A stretch of 64,000 bases of DNA from Fragum whitleyi. Its lineage: Eukaryota; Mollusca; Bivalvia; Cardiida; Cardiidae. The stretch is from NCBI GenBank assembly GCA_948146395.1, contig OX411552.1, positions 14,306,957 to 14,370,956 on the forward strand. Reading direction: 5' to 3'. The notes below the pieces were generated by a model. It had not been told where the DNA came from, did no database searches, and worked only from the letters and a program-made list of their open reading frames with translations. The position numbers and the translations under genes are program-made. This document shows, in pieces, positions 21,640 to 32,029 of this stretch (the stretch's first letter is position 1; each line of letters starts with the position of its first letter).

Positions 21640-22176
21640 GCCCTTTGTAGGTAGACAAGGTCTCAAGGTACCTTTAGACAGACAGACAATCTTCTAATTA
21701 CCAAAAAAACTTTTAATTTGCTTATATTTTCTGAATGCACCGAATTCACTGTACTTTATATCAACATTCATCGGGTGATAGGCTTTCACCTATAACCAAG
21801 ATCATTGACCCTGTGACATTGACCTACTTTTTAATCTTTAATTTACTGCTTTTAACTTGCACATATTTTCTGAATGCTTACAGCTAGGACAATCATGCTT
21901 CATTAATACTAATTAGATGCTCAACCTTATACTTAATACAATGAAATGTCATTACTTAATTCATTAGCCTGTGGTGTTTCATTGTACCTTTACCTTTTAC
22001 ATGTACTAAAAATAAAAATGGTTTAATGTTTCCTTATTAATTCTCAAATAGAATGATATATATAAGATCTTGAAGGTTGATATAGAAAAAATGACCATGA
22101 ACTTTGATCTTTTGTCAAACACTGTTTGTGACAAGCAGCTTGGGCGAGCTACGTTGTCCGCGGACAACTCTTGTTT
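21640..22176 (+). mobile_element. Helitron-like element ending in GTTGTCCGCGGACAAC-TCTTGTTT
   Basis: The 3' end is a perfect 16-bp palindrome (22153-22168) followed directly by TCTTGTTT. The upstream body repeats TTTAATTTGCTTATATTTTC / TTTAACTTGCACATATTTTC and a TGACCTTGAC-style motif. The left end is not defined. Confidence 0.55.
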
Positions 22177-22240
22177 AACCCTTTGCTGTTTAATGCCTGC
22201 TTTTTACGTGTCTGTGGTTTTATGATTGAGAAATCATTGT

Positions 22241-22284
22241 GAAAAAAGAAGAAATTGCTTCTGACAAGCAATTTCTTCTTTTTC
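22241..22284. repeat. 19-bp hairpin, first of a pair with 40065-40126
   Basis: GAAAAAGAAGAAATTGCTT pairs perfectly around CTGAC. The same stem sequence recurs at 40065-40126. Confidence 0.75.
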
Positions 22285-22784
22285 CACACTATTTTCTACC
22301 CTTCTGAATGGTTATTTTTCGAATAAAATCCACTTTAAATTTTCGTCTGCAAAACCTTTGAATTTGGACAGGTCTAAAATTTTGTAAAACAGGACAGGTT
22401 TAAACACATAATTGTTTTTACTTTGCGGAGTTCCAAGATGGTCCCTGTTCGCACGTCGCTTGACTCATTTTTGAGACGTTTTCAAAATTTGAATTAGAGA
22501 GTCAAAAACAGACAAGGACGAGCCTGACTCATATCAGTGCAGTCTGATCATAGTCTTCATATTGTGTATCGCATTTATATAAATGGAAAACGTTTCTTTA
22601 ACGGACCAGCGAATTACCAATATAAACAAACTGTTCTGTGTTCAGGATGACAAACTGTTCCCAAACGTTCAAAAATATTCCCCGCTGTTGTGCAAGCTAG
22701 TGAGCGTATGAAGAGTGTACCATTTCGTGAAGGTTGCGCCAAATTTTTTATCATTTATGGAAAGCCGGCTGTCTCAGCCACCCA

Positions 22785-22824
22785 TTGTCTGTACCAGCCA
22801 CCCATTGTCTGTACCTCACGTGCA
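22785..22824 (+). repeat. 20-bp tandem duplication
   Basis: CAGCCACCCATTGTCTGTAC occurs twice in a row without change. Confidence 0.85.
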
Positions 22825-23149
22825 TTTTAAAATTTCTTGTATTGTCATGAACACGGTCATATAACATTGCGAATAATTTCTATATATCATGCGACGAACT
22901 GGGAAAATGCTCGAGTAAGATTGCGCAAGTTACATCTTTGTCGAATGTTTCCGCCTTGATTTTTTCTTCTTAATCATGAAGAGAAAATTTTCGTTTTTTA
23001 AAAGTAAGATATTTTTTTCAATCACAAGCGCCATCCAAAGTTTGTTGGCTACTCACTATTTACCTTTCTCCATGTATAGTCCAGTATTCGATATGTATCT
23101 CAGAAATTAATGACTTGATTAAACGGCGACTTAAAAGATCCGTGAAGTT

Positions 23150-23470
23150 GATAGCCTAGCAGCCTAGCAATGTGAAGTTGGCAGCCTAGCAGCCTAGCGG
23201 AATGAACTTGGCAGCCTAGCAGCTTAGCATAGCGAAGTTGGCAGCATAGCAGCCTAGAAAATTTGATCCGGATATCACGAATTCTCCAACTTTTCCGACA
23301 AAAATGTCCCTAAATTTGCCCTGGACATATCAATCTGGTCCTTACAAAGATGGGACTTAAAACTTAGAAAAATCACGGTAGCTGTCATTTTAGGATGCGA
23401 CGCTGCTAGGCTGCTGGAAATGTGAAGTCGTCAGCCTAGCAGCCTAAAGCAGAAAAGTGTTGGCGGCCTT
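23150..23470. repeat. CAGCCTAGCAGCCTAGC minisatellite cluster
   Basis: Four units of about 35 bp (GTGAAGTTGGCAGCCTAGCA + GCCTAGC) lie at 23150-23260, and a further inverted and direct set at about 23400-23470. The spacer holds no gene. Confidence 0.8.
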
Positions 23471-23722
23471 GCAGCCTTCATCAGATTCCTTTTAACCATA
23501 AAATGTCTAGTAGAAAGATTTAAGATCTGTTCACCGAAAACGTTGATATGTCATTTATTTGCATCTACAAATTATTTTCGAAAGAAATCCCCCTTCTTTG
23601 AATAGAATAAATTCTTCGTTTCCACAATATTCTTCCCGGCATAAAATTGGGTATTCTCACTTTGAGCTTTGACTTATTGACTTTCAGTGATAAATGACAG
23701 GTAACTTAGGGAATGTCCACTT

Positions 23723-23757
23723 GCCGTCGCGATATAACTGGAAAATGTTGAAAGTGA
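23723..23757 (+). mobile_element. Fragment of CAAAC-type SINE body
   Basis: GCCGTCGCGATATAACTG.AAAATG matches the 3' part of the SINE body; nothing else of the element is left. Confidence 0.55.
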
Positions 23758-24167
23758 CAATGTTGTGTATGGTCCTTTAAATTAACCATCAAAGAATGCA
23801 ATTAGTCGTTCTATATCTGTCCGATATCGGTCCGAAAAATGTATCTTTGCTGGGGTAAGAAGCGACAAACTAGCTACTTACATGAAAGGATATATCCCAG
23901 AAAATAAATGAATTTAGAGCGAAGTGGCTGTGTAATGAGATTTTCACACAAACACACATTATCGTTGACGCTACGGTATTGGCTTCTAAAAGCAAAATTC
24001 GCTAGAAAACAATACCACGATTTTCTATCGGTTTTTCCCAGATCAAATGTTAGCATTTTATGGAAGAAAATGCGCCATTAACTAGTCAGCAGACGAGATT
24101 CTTATTGATTCTGCGCGGTGACGACGTCTGCAAGTGACTGTGTCACAGTACATTCTGAACGTTACAA

Positions 24168-24764
24168 GGGCGTAACTCCCATTACGCAATTTACGCAAGG
24201 GCGTAAAAGAAATAATCATCTGTTGAAAAAAATATCGTTGGTGAATGATCATAACATCGAAACTACAGTTTATTCAAGCTGTAGTTACGATGCTTTGATT
24301 ATTCTCCAACGCTCAATTCATAAAAAGGGAGCGGGCGGAGGGCATTCATCTTTTGTCACAGTCCACATATCGCCTTTATCCTATATATCTTTTGGTTGTC
24401 ACCTTCTGAATGCGTATAAATTTCAAGGTTCTAGATACGCCTATGCGTTATGTCGTCTTAGTTTTTTGAAAGCTTGTTGCAATTGCTTGTTGCAATAGTG
24501 ACATAGGCGTAAGTAGGATTTGAAATTTATACGCACTCAGAAGGCGACTAAAGTAGAATTTAAAGGATAAAGACGATATGTGTACTGCGACAAAAAATGA
24601 ATGTCCTTTTTCCGCTCCCCTTTTCTATGATCTGAACGTGGGTGAAAATCAAAACATCGAATAAGCTGTAGTTTCGATGTAATGATCATTCATCAACGAC
24701 ATTTTTCAAAATATTATTTATTTCTATTACGCATTTGCGTAATGTGCGTAAGGATAATAACGCC
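24168..24764. mobile_element. Large palindromic (foldback) element, ~280-bp arms
   Basis: The left arm 24168-24450 and right arm 24497-24764 are complements: GGCGTAA at the outside, CATCGAAACTACAG in the middle, TTACGCCTATG at the inside. Each arm corresponds to the single-arm element at 14024-14305, so this is an inverted duplication of it. The open frame at 24118-24498 is a by-product of the left arm. Confidence 0.85.
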
Positions 24765-25369
24765 ATTGGAGAAGCTTTTCACCGACTTTATTCGAATGAT
24801 GGTATAAGGATGATTTATAAGGGGAAATTCGTGTCTACCTTCCAAGTTTCCCATTTCGGCAACCTAGACACAGTAGGCCTATTTTGATAGTCCAACAGGC
24901 AGATTTTCAAATCTGACGAATATGCTTTACTCGCGTAACAAAATCTTCAGAGCAGAACTACTTTATCTCAAACATGAGTTATTTAAATACAATGTGCAGT
25001 GTATAGTTGTTTTTAACATTTTGATTGCAATAAATTCGGCTCGAACTTGCCAGATTCCGGAATCGAGCATATTGCAAAAGTAGCGAATCAAAACGAAGCA
25101 CTTGCTGGTTTTTACCAAAAATGCACACATGAAATATAAACATCTAAATTAAAAACTAAGATTTGAAACGCCAGAAACGATACAATCATATTGTCGCCAA
25201 GGCGTTGAGTTCTGTCGGGTTCTTATGGGTGATGTTTAGCGGTTCAATTTGTTAATCTCGTCAACTCCTGCAAGTGTCCTGGAGACTGAAATTAATTGAG
25301 CCTGTGCGTGACATATTCATTTCCATATGTGCGCAAATATAAGCTTCTGGCCTAGTAGCAATCTTGGTT

Positions 25370-26590
25370 TAAGATTGATGGTATACATTTAAGCGCACCC
25401 TCCTTTGCAGACCATATGACATTGCTGTCATTATCTGGTCAGGCTCTTCAAATTATGTTAGATATATGCAATAGATATTCAAGTCTTTGGAGGTTTCAAT
25501 ATATCTCGTCCAAGTGTTTTTTTCGTAACTTTTAATGAATCAAAACGATCCTTCAAGCACGATCCTCGTTCATGGTTTATTGGTAGTCAGCAGATAAAGG
25601 AAAAGGAAGAAGCCACGCATCATGGTATTTGGTACAATAAGTTTTCATCCCCATCATTACCAGTCAAACAAATAGATCGTAAAATTAGGGGGTCCTTTTT
25701 CAGTATTATGAAAGACGGTCTACATCGTTATAGCATAAATCCTGTCACAAGTCTAAAAATCTATGAATCAATAGTATTACCTAGAGCCCTCTTTGGTTGT
25801 GAATTGTTGCAGACTTTATCCAATCGAGATAATCTCACACTTGAAAGATCACATAGGCTGTGCTTAAAACAAATGCTAGGTTTATGTTGTAGGTCTAGGA
25901 CTGACATTGCACTTGGTTTATTAGGCTCTTTACCAATTAAAGCCCATATAGAAGTCAGAAAGCTGACATTTTTAGGTCAGTTATGCCGCCTTGAGAGGGA
26001 TTGCGCGGTTAAACAGATATTTTTATATCGCATGTGCTCTTTTGAAAATGACACAACTTCACAAAGTTTCATGTCTGAACTACGTATTATCTTAGATAAA
26101 TATACTTTAATGCAAATCCTTGCCTATGGAAGATTTCCTTCCAAACACTTGTGGAAAAAATGTGTCCATTCAAAAATAACAGAGTTATATATAAATTAAT
26201 GGGAATTAAGAACGTCTTCTCAAGTTTTCGTTTTGTATCGACAAATTCAGTTAAATTTACCGATCAACCAGTATGGATTTTCGCAAAAATAACCCCAATC
26301 AGCTAAATGCCTGCTTTTCCGTGGCTCAACTCATTGTCCATCTTTCCCTTTTTGATAGGTTTTGTTATAGATCTGGCATGGAAGACATAGACTGTAGTTT
26401 GACTGTACATATCTTGACAAATTGTACTTTTGTTCGGGCATCTCGAGATGCGTTTGGCCGAAATATTCTTCTAAATTTTTGTCAAAGAGTAAATAATTTT
26501 GTTACATCTCTAAACACCACTGAATGTGTTAGAGCTCTTTTTGGTTTAAACACGGAATTATTTTCTATTCTTAGTAGAAAATAGGAGTAA
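25370..26590 (+). pseudogene. Decayed LINE: reverse transcriptase palm to C-terminus
   Basis: A frame from about 25370 reads SWFKIDGIHLSAPSFADHMT, then LQIMLDICNRYSSLWRFQYI. FADHM stands where active LINEs have the catalytic (Y/F)ADD. After a shift in a T run (about 25518) it continues VTFNESK, then HHGIWYNKFSSPSLPVKQID, and from 25708 GLHRYSINPVTSLKIYESIV and LPRALFGCELL, typical of the thumb and post-RT region. A stop at 26197 and a frame change near 26285 lead to DIDCSLTVHILTNCTF, a Cys/His C-terminal motif. Its 3' UTR probably runs to about 26930. The clade is not settled (CR1/Rex1-like is possible). Confidence 0.8.
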
Positions 26591-26934
26591 AGGATACGTC
26601 ATCTTCGGTCTAGGTTGTCGACATCTATTACAAAGTTAATATATGATCTACATGTTTATACGCTTCCATGTGAAGTCTTTCCCTTTCGTTTCGAGTAAGG
26701 CCTTATAAAATATCTGGGCGTCAGTAGAAGTGTATGGAATTTGTATAATGTGATGTACCTGTCGCAAAATTCATTTAATGATTATATGATATTTTTTTCT
26801 TCTAAATTTCAGAACTTTTGTTTGCCTGATTGATACATATATTTTCTTGCTTGATCTTTATTTGTACTGTGTTGTTCATTTGTCAAATTGTAAATCTTCA
26901 TTTACTTGGAGGAATTAAAGATTATATACTATAT

Positions 26935-27273
26935 CCGTAGGTAAGGCCTTAATTAATCTATCTCGCCTTAGGCGGTCAGCATGATATTATATGCTTATTG
27001 AATTGTGCCGTTGTCTACGCTTCTCAAAGTTTGTACCTCGCGCATGTGGAAAATTGTTGGAAAGCAAGCATTATTTCCATATCCGCATGTGTTATTACGG
27101 AACACCTTCTCTCGTATTAGATTTCTCTTCCGGTTGTGTTTTGTATTTTTATTTATTTACACAAAAATCTTTCAAAAGAAATGTTAATAAAAGCTTACAC
27201 CTGAATTTTCCGGGTTGCGTGTCTCAGGGTAACCAAATTACCCTAAAATACCTGATACACATATTTCATTCAT

Positions 27274-27304
<31 letters not shown>

Positions 27305-27720
27305 TTAATTTATTTGAATTCTCTTAACTTTGAAAAGCGTTTCTACTTTATTATTTCAACAATATTTTTTGTGTATGTGTATAATTCATGACGCTTTAAA
27401 AGTTTACATTAATGTTCTTTTAAGAAAAAAGTATATTTTCAAGAACAGTTTTTCCTAGATTTACATCTTGTAAATGTGCTGATTTTTTTTTTTTTTTTTT
27501 TGGGGGGGGGGGGGGGGGGTACACTTTTTTGTATCTTATGGATTAAATTTGCTAATACAAAAACCCCCAGTGACATTATATAGCGTTATGATTATCGTAC
27601 GGTCCTGTTATTGGCACTTATGCAAGAAAAAGTTGGGGTTTTTTAAGCTGAGTTTTTGGTCAAATTAGAGGTAAGTTCTTAGTAATATTTATATTTCAAG
27701 AATATATGAACACGTCCCAA
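26935..27720. other. Intergenic stretch with simple repeats
   Basis: (TTTA)n occupies 27263-27315, and a T run followed by a G run lies at 27485-27519. The open frames at 26991-27308 are non-coding in appearance. Confidence 0.5.
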
Positions 27721-28362
27721 TGGTATTGGGCTACCTTGAGTAACCATAGCCGACGAACTGAAGCGCGCATGTGACTGCAGCTGACTGTGACTGTAACTGA
27801 ACATTTTCACCGGAAAAAAAGCTCGCGACGAATTTGAATTTCACCTTATCTCGCTTACAGCGACCAATTGCTATTGAGGCAATACTAATTTTCCGCGTAT
27901 TTACTTCCAAACATCTGATTTGGTATTAATTATAAGATGACTGCCTCATTTTCACACACCCTTAAGTTAGTATTTACTTGTTGTTATTGATACTATTATT
28001 ACTGAGATCATTTTTCAATATGTTAACTGTTTGTAAGTATTGTATTTATTCATCTATCAAAATCAATTAGCCAAACAAGAGCGCCATAGTCAAAGTATAA
28101 GCTGACAGAGTAGCATCAAACACTGTTAATATGCGCAATCTGGTAATGCCAGCTGACCAGAATCATTCTGTGAATTTTTCATCCTAACCTATCCATAAAT
28201 GTAGGAGGAATTGCGCCAACAATTGAAGATGTAGTCGTAGCTCTAGAGATATACATATGAACGACGAGACAAACGTGCTGATAGACCGAGAAGATGAAAC
28301 TTATATGCGACCAGCTCCGGCGGTGTGTCGTTTTTATGAAGAGCAAGGAAGAAAGAAAGAAA

Positions 28363-28368
<6 letters not shown>

Positions 28369-28436
<68 letters not shown>

Positions 28437-28442
28437 GGGGGG
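28369..28442 (+). repeat. (AG)n microsatellite followed by a G run
   Basis: About 28 AG units followed by about 16 G. The long frames on both strands here are translations of the microsatellite and are not genes. Confidence 0.95.
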
Positions 28443-29060
28443 CAAGAGAAGGCACAGAGAGACGGTGAGACAAACTGAAACATAAAGGGTCCCTCCCTCC
28501 AATTTGTCCTAGCGAGTTCCCGAGTGGTCCCTTTACGCGTGACTGGTCAAATATATAAGTCCCGCGTTCAGGAAAACTGACAAATCCCGGGTATATTTTT
28601 GAGAGCGCTCACTTTTCCTTAACGTAGCCAGAGTACTACAGATGTTTTTAAAATTAAATAGCAAAGCTTAGGCAACAACTCAGGAAGTACTGATACTATG
28701 TTGCTATTGGAATTTTCTGGTCCGACCACAATTCAATTTAAAAAAAATATATATATATGTATAGTTTTAAAGTTTAATACTTCAGACAATCTTGTAGAAA
28801 GCATGCAATTTCTACATTTCCACAATATGTTTTCCGCGAAGAATGATATATTTTAAATTACTACATATTTTCATTGTCGTCTGCAACCTTACTGGATTGG
28901 GACCTGTTTCAAATCCAGAAAAACGGAAGGATTAAACCTCTTTCATTTTGTTTAATTCTCAATGATCTTGATTGCATAACTGAAACATTTAAATGTAATA
29001 CCACAACAATCTTGACATGTATTATTTCGAAATCAGTCTTGAAAAACTTAGACAGCCTTA

Positions 29061-29500
29061 CAGTTACTTACATCGTGAAATTGACATTCATCTCAATTAA
29101 ACCATTCTTAATCGTTCGCTCAGCGCTCCATTCATTCATTCCAAACACTCACTCAAACCATTCAAAAAACGCTCAAACCCATTGAAAAATGAAGAATCAA
29201 AATCGCCATTCAAAATGAATTTGGATAGACAAAAATCGCGATTTCACTGACAAAATTCAAATTGTGGGCGTGTAATAGGTTCTTGGAGAAATTTGAAGCT
29301 ATCTAAAGAACTTGTTTGCATATTTTATTAAAGGGGGGTAATCCAATGTCGCAAATTTTGTTCATCCCAAACAAAATTTGCGACATTGGATTTCCTCCCA
29401 TTATATTCACTCAAAACTCGCTCCACACACTCATTCATTTTCATTCCTCAATCACTCCAAAATCATTCACTTTGTCAATTTCACGATGTCGTTAACTGTA
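29061..29500 (+). mobile_element. M432 MITE, complete copy with near-perfect central hairpin
   Basis: Ends CAGTTACTTACATCGTGAAA and its partial complement GATGTCGTTAACTG. The centre, 29334-29399, pairs almost completely (AATCCAATGTCGCAAATTTT and its complement). Confidence 0.8.
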
Positions 29501-29651
29501 TAACTATGTTCCTACTGCCAATACGATCAACTCGACGAACGGCCGGGTCAAACAATCGAGTTCTGATCTGGGGGCATGGCAATCGAATGTGGTCGGTATA
29601 GCTTGGGCTTTATATTTTTTACCTGACCTGTACACGCTCGAGTAGTGATAT

Positions 29652-29796
29652 ATAATACGTACTTAGTGTATTATATGAAAAAAAATATCTAACGAGGTTG
29701 GGAGAATTGACAATTGTCGAGGCTCTGCCGAGACAATTATCAATTCTCACAACCGAGTTAGATATTTTTTCATACAATACACTTAGTACGTATTAT
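29652..29796. repeat. Palindrome with ~68-bp arms
   Basis: ATAATACGTACT.AGTGTATT through AATTGA.AATTGTC pairs with the right arm around GGCTCTGCC, with about eight differences. It is a short foldback MITE; no direct flank duplication is evident. Confidence 0.85.
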
Positions 29797-30279
29797 TTTT
29801 ATCTTATAACCTCTATTTGTCTTCTTTTCGTCGATTTTTCTCGTCAAAGTGCAAGTTTCTAAAAATAACCCCATTATATCATTGTTCTAAAAAATAACTA
29901 TATGATATCATAAAAATATCAAATGGGATGTTATCACACGGATATTTGTATAGTTATAAGATAAATCGAGTTACAGTCAGGATGATCGCCGAGTAGACAT
30001 CGGAATTCGATCGAGAAAGGTTCGGGAACAGTCATTTGATCGAGTAAGATTTGAGACGAAGTCGTGTACATGCATTTTGGTCGAGCTTGGTCAACATTAG
30101 GCGATCGAGTTGACCAAATTGATCGGATCGGCAGTGGAAACCTAACATAATCCAATGCATTTCAAATTGTGTGTACATTTTTTTAACCATCAGAAGATTT
30201 TTAACTATCTTCTAGTAACTACCAAATTGTATTTTCATCGAAAATCCGACAACCAAGGGTGAATTTCCTGCAAATTTAC

Positions 30280-30692
30280 AGTATAATTGACACTCGTTCA
30301 AAACAATTCCAAACGGCTCGCTCAGTGCTCCTACCATTTCAATTCAAACACTCACTCAGACCATTCAAAAAGGTTTAACAGTTACCCAACAAAATGAAAA
30401 TAGATAAGACCAATATCTACTTTTAAATTCGAAATCACCAGGAAAACTCGATTTCTTTTCCTCAATTGACTTTTGTTAGCGTCTTATTGGTCCGCGAAGA
30501 CATAAAAAGCTATCTATTGAACTTGTATGCATAGCTTATAAAAGGGAGGTAACAAATATCGCTAATTATCTCAAACAAAATTAGCGATATTGGATTACTG
30601 CCTTTAATTTCATTCAAAACTCACTGATCTCGCCTATGTAATTTCATTCCAATATCATTCAGCTTTTCAATGTCACGTGGTTCTTAACTGTA
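30280..30692 (+). mobile_element. M432 MITE copy
   Basis: It has AATTGACACTCGTTCAAAAC at the left, the central hairpin GGGAGGTAACAAATATCGCT with ...AGCGATATTGGATTACTGCC, and TGTCACGTGGTTCTTAACTG at the right. Confidence 0.72.
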
Positions 30693-30699
30693 CTAATCA

Positions 30700-31590
30700 A
30701 TAAATGGTCCGGAAAATATCAAGCGAACGGACCAATTGGCAAAGCTTTTATTGAACAATATCTTTTCTTAATCCTCACTGGGTGGAAACTGACCCCGGAT
30801 ATTGCTAATATTTTTCCCGAAATCCGCCATTCTTGACCACCAATATCATCAACACAGGTAACTGAAAGCCAAATTCCTTTTACCCTTATAGCACTAATCA
30901 GACTAATTACAAGATTCTTTAACACCATAATTCATTACTGCTATGATAATACATACTCAAATTCCCTGCTCTTCTATAAAATCTGCCCAACTACTTAGCA
31001 TGCACGAGGAAAAACATATATCCTTCTCCTTCATTTATCATTTGTAAGAAATATCAGAATCATATTTAAAGATTCTAAAGTGAACATTTTGAAGAGACGT
31101 GATCCAACTTGATGTCCTGAAAATTTTAGTCCCCTACTTTCAAAACCAAATGAGATATGAACAGACATAGTTGGTCTCGTACTCACGCGATATGATACTG
31201 GGGATTGAAAAAGGCGTACTGTGGATTGCATTTTGTCAGTAATTTGTGTACAGGGTGTTGACAATCATTCTGAAGCTTCAAACTCATTTTGTAGCCTTTT
31301 ATAAGTCAGAAAAAGCAAGTACCACATATCAAACGATTAACTAACTTTATCATGGCATCATTGTTTATTTCTACAGTATCCATAATGTCTCATCTTAAGT
31401 TAAAACGTAAATAAGCTTTAAGGCCATTATTAAGTTGGTAAGACTAGCAGACGGACAGATACACTCAAGAGTGTATGTGGTAAGTGATCATGCAAATTGC
31501 AACTACAATTCAGGTATTTTGCAGCAAGGGAACATAACCATCACTGTTCATGACATCCTTTAGGTCTCACAAACACAATATCCAATTTGA
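30700..31590. other. Intergenic stretch with no supported gene
   Basis: No recognisable exon, repeat or RNA. The minus-strand frames at 30719-30928 and 31031-31264 have no identifiable product. Confidence 0.35.
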
Positions 31591-31597
31591 GAGACCA

Positions 31598-31817
31598 GGG
31601 GCCCGTTTTACTAAACTTCTTACTACAAAATTGATCGTAAGTGTTTTTATTCATCGCTAGATTTTGTCTTGCAATATCTCATTGGAATCGTCTGAGGGAG
31701 ACGATTCCAATGAGATAATGCATGGTAGAATTCCATGTTTAGTTACTACTGTAGAAGCAACTTTAATTTTTGACTTACGCTAATAATGATCGTAAGATGT
31801 TTAGTAAAACAGGCCCT
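31598..31817. mobile_element. 220-bp MITE with a perfect central 19-bp hairpin
   Basis: Terminal inverted repeats GGGGCCCGTTTTACTAAACT / AGGGCCTGTTTTACTAAACA. The hairpin TATCTCATTGGAATCGTCT pairs perfectly around GAGGG (31675-31717). The superfamily is unknown. Confidence 0.78.
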
Positions 31818-31837
31818 AGCTTCTTTCTTCTACGGAA

Positions 31838-32024
31838 GCCACCCACCAAGGGAAGGATAATCGTAAACTAACTAGTGTGGAGTAGCAGCCGAGGCTAGGG
31901 AAAGATATAGTGGTATCACTAGTGCCAGAAATACAAGGAATCCATATTTAGATGCTCCAGCTACAGCGATATGACCGAAAAATTATTAAAAGTGACATCA
32001 AACCCCATTCAAACGAACAATCTA
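31838..32024 (+). mobile_element. CAAAC-type SINE, 5'-truncated
   Basis: The tRNA head is missing. The body AGTAGCAGCCGAGGCTAGG..., GATGCTCCAGCTACAGCGAT, and the tail ACCCCATTCAAACGAAC are present. Confidence 0.75.
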
Positions 32025-32029
32025 CTGAA

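Noticed and set aside
24118..24498. 126-codon open frame
   Set aside because: It lies in the left arm of a palindromic element, is not open in the 14024 relative, and has no domain.
28179..28502. Long overlapping frames on both strands
   Set aside because: They translate the (AG)n and G-run microsatellite (poly-Ser/Leu and poly-Arg/Glu); not genes.
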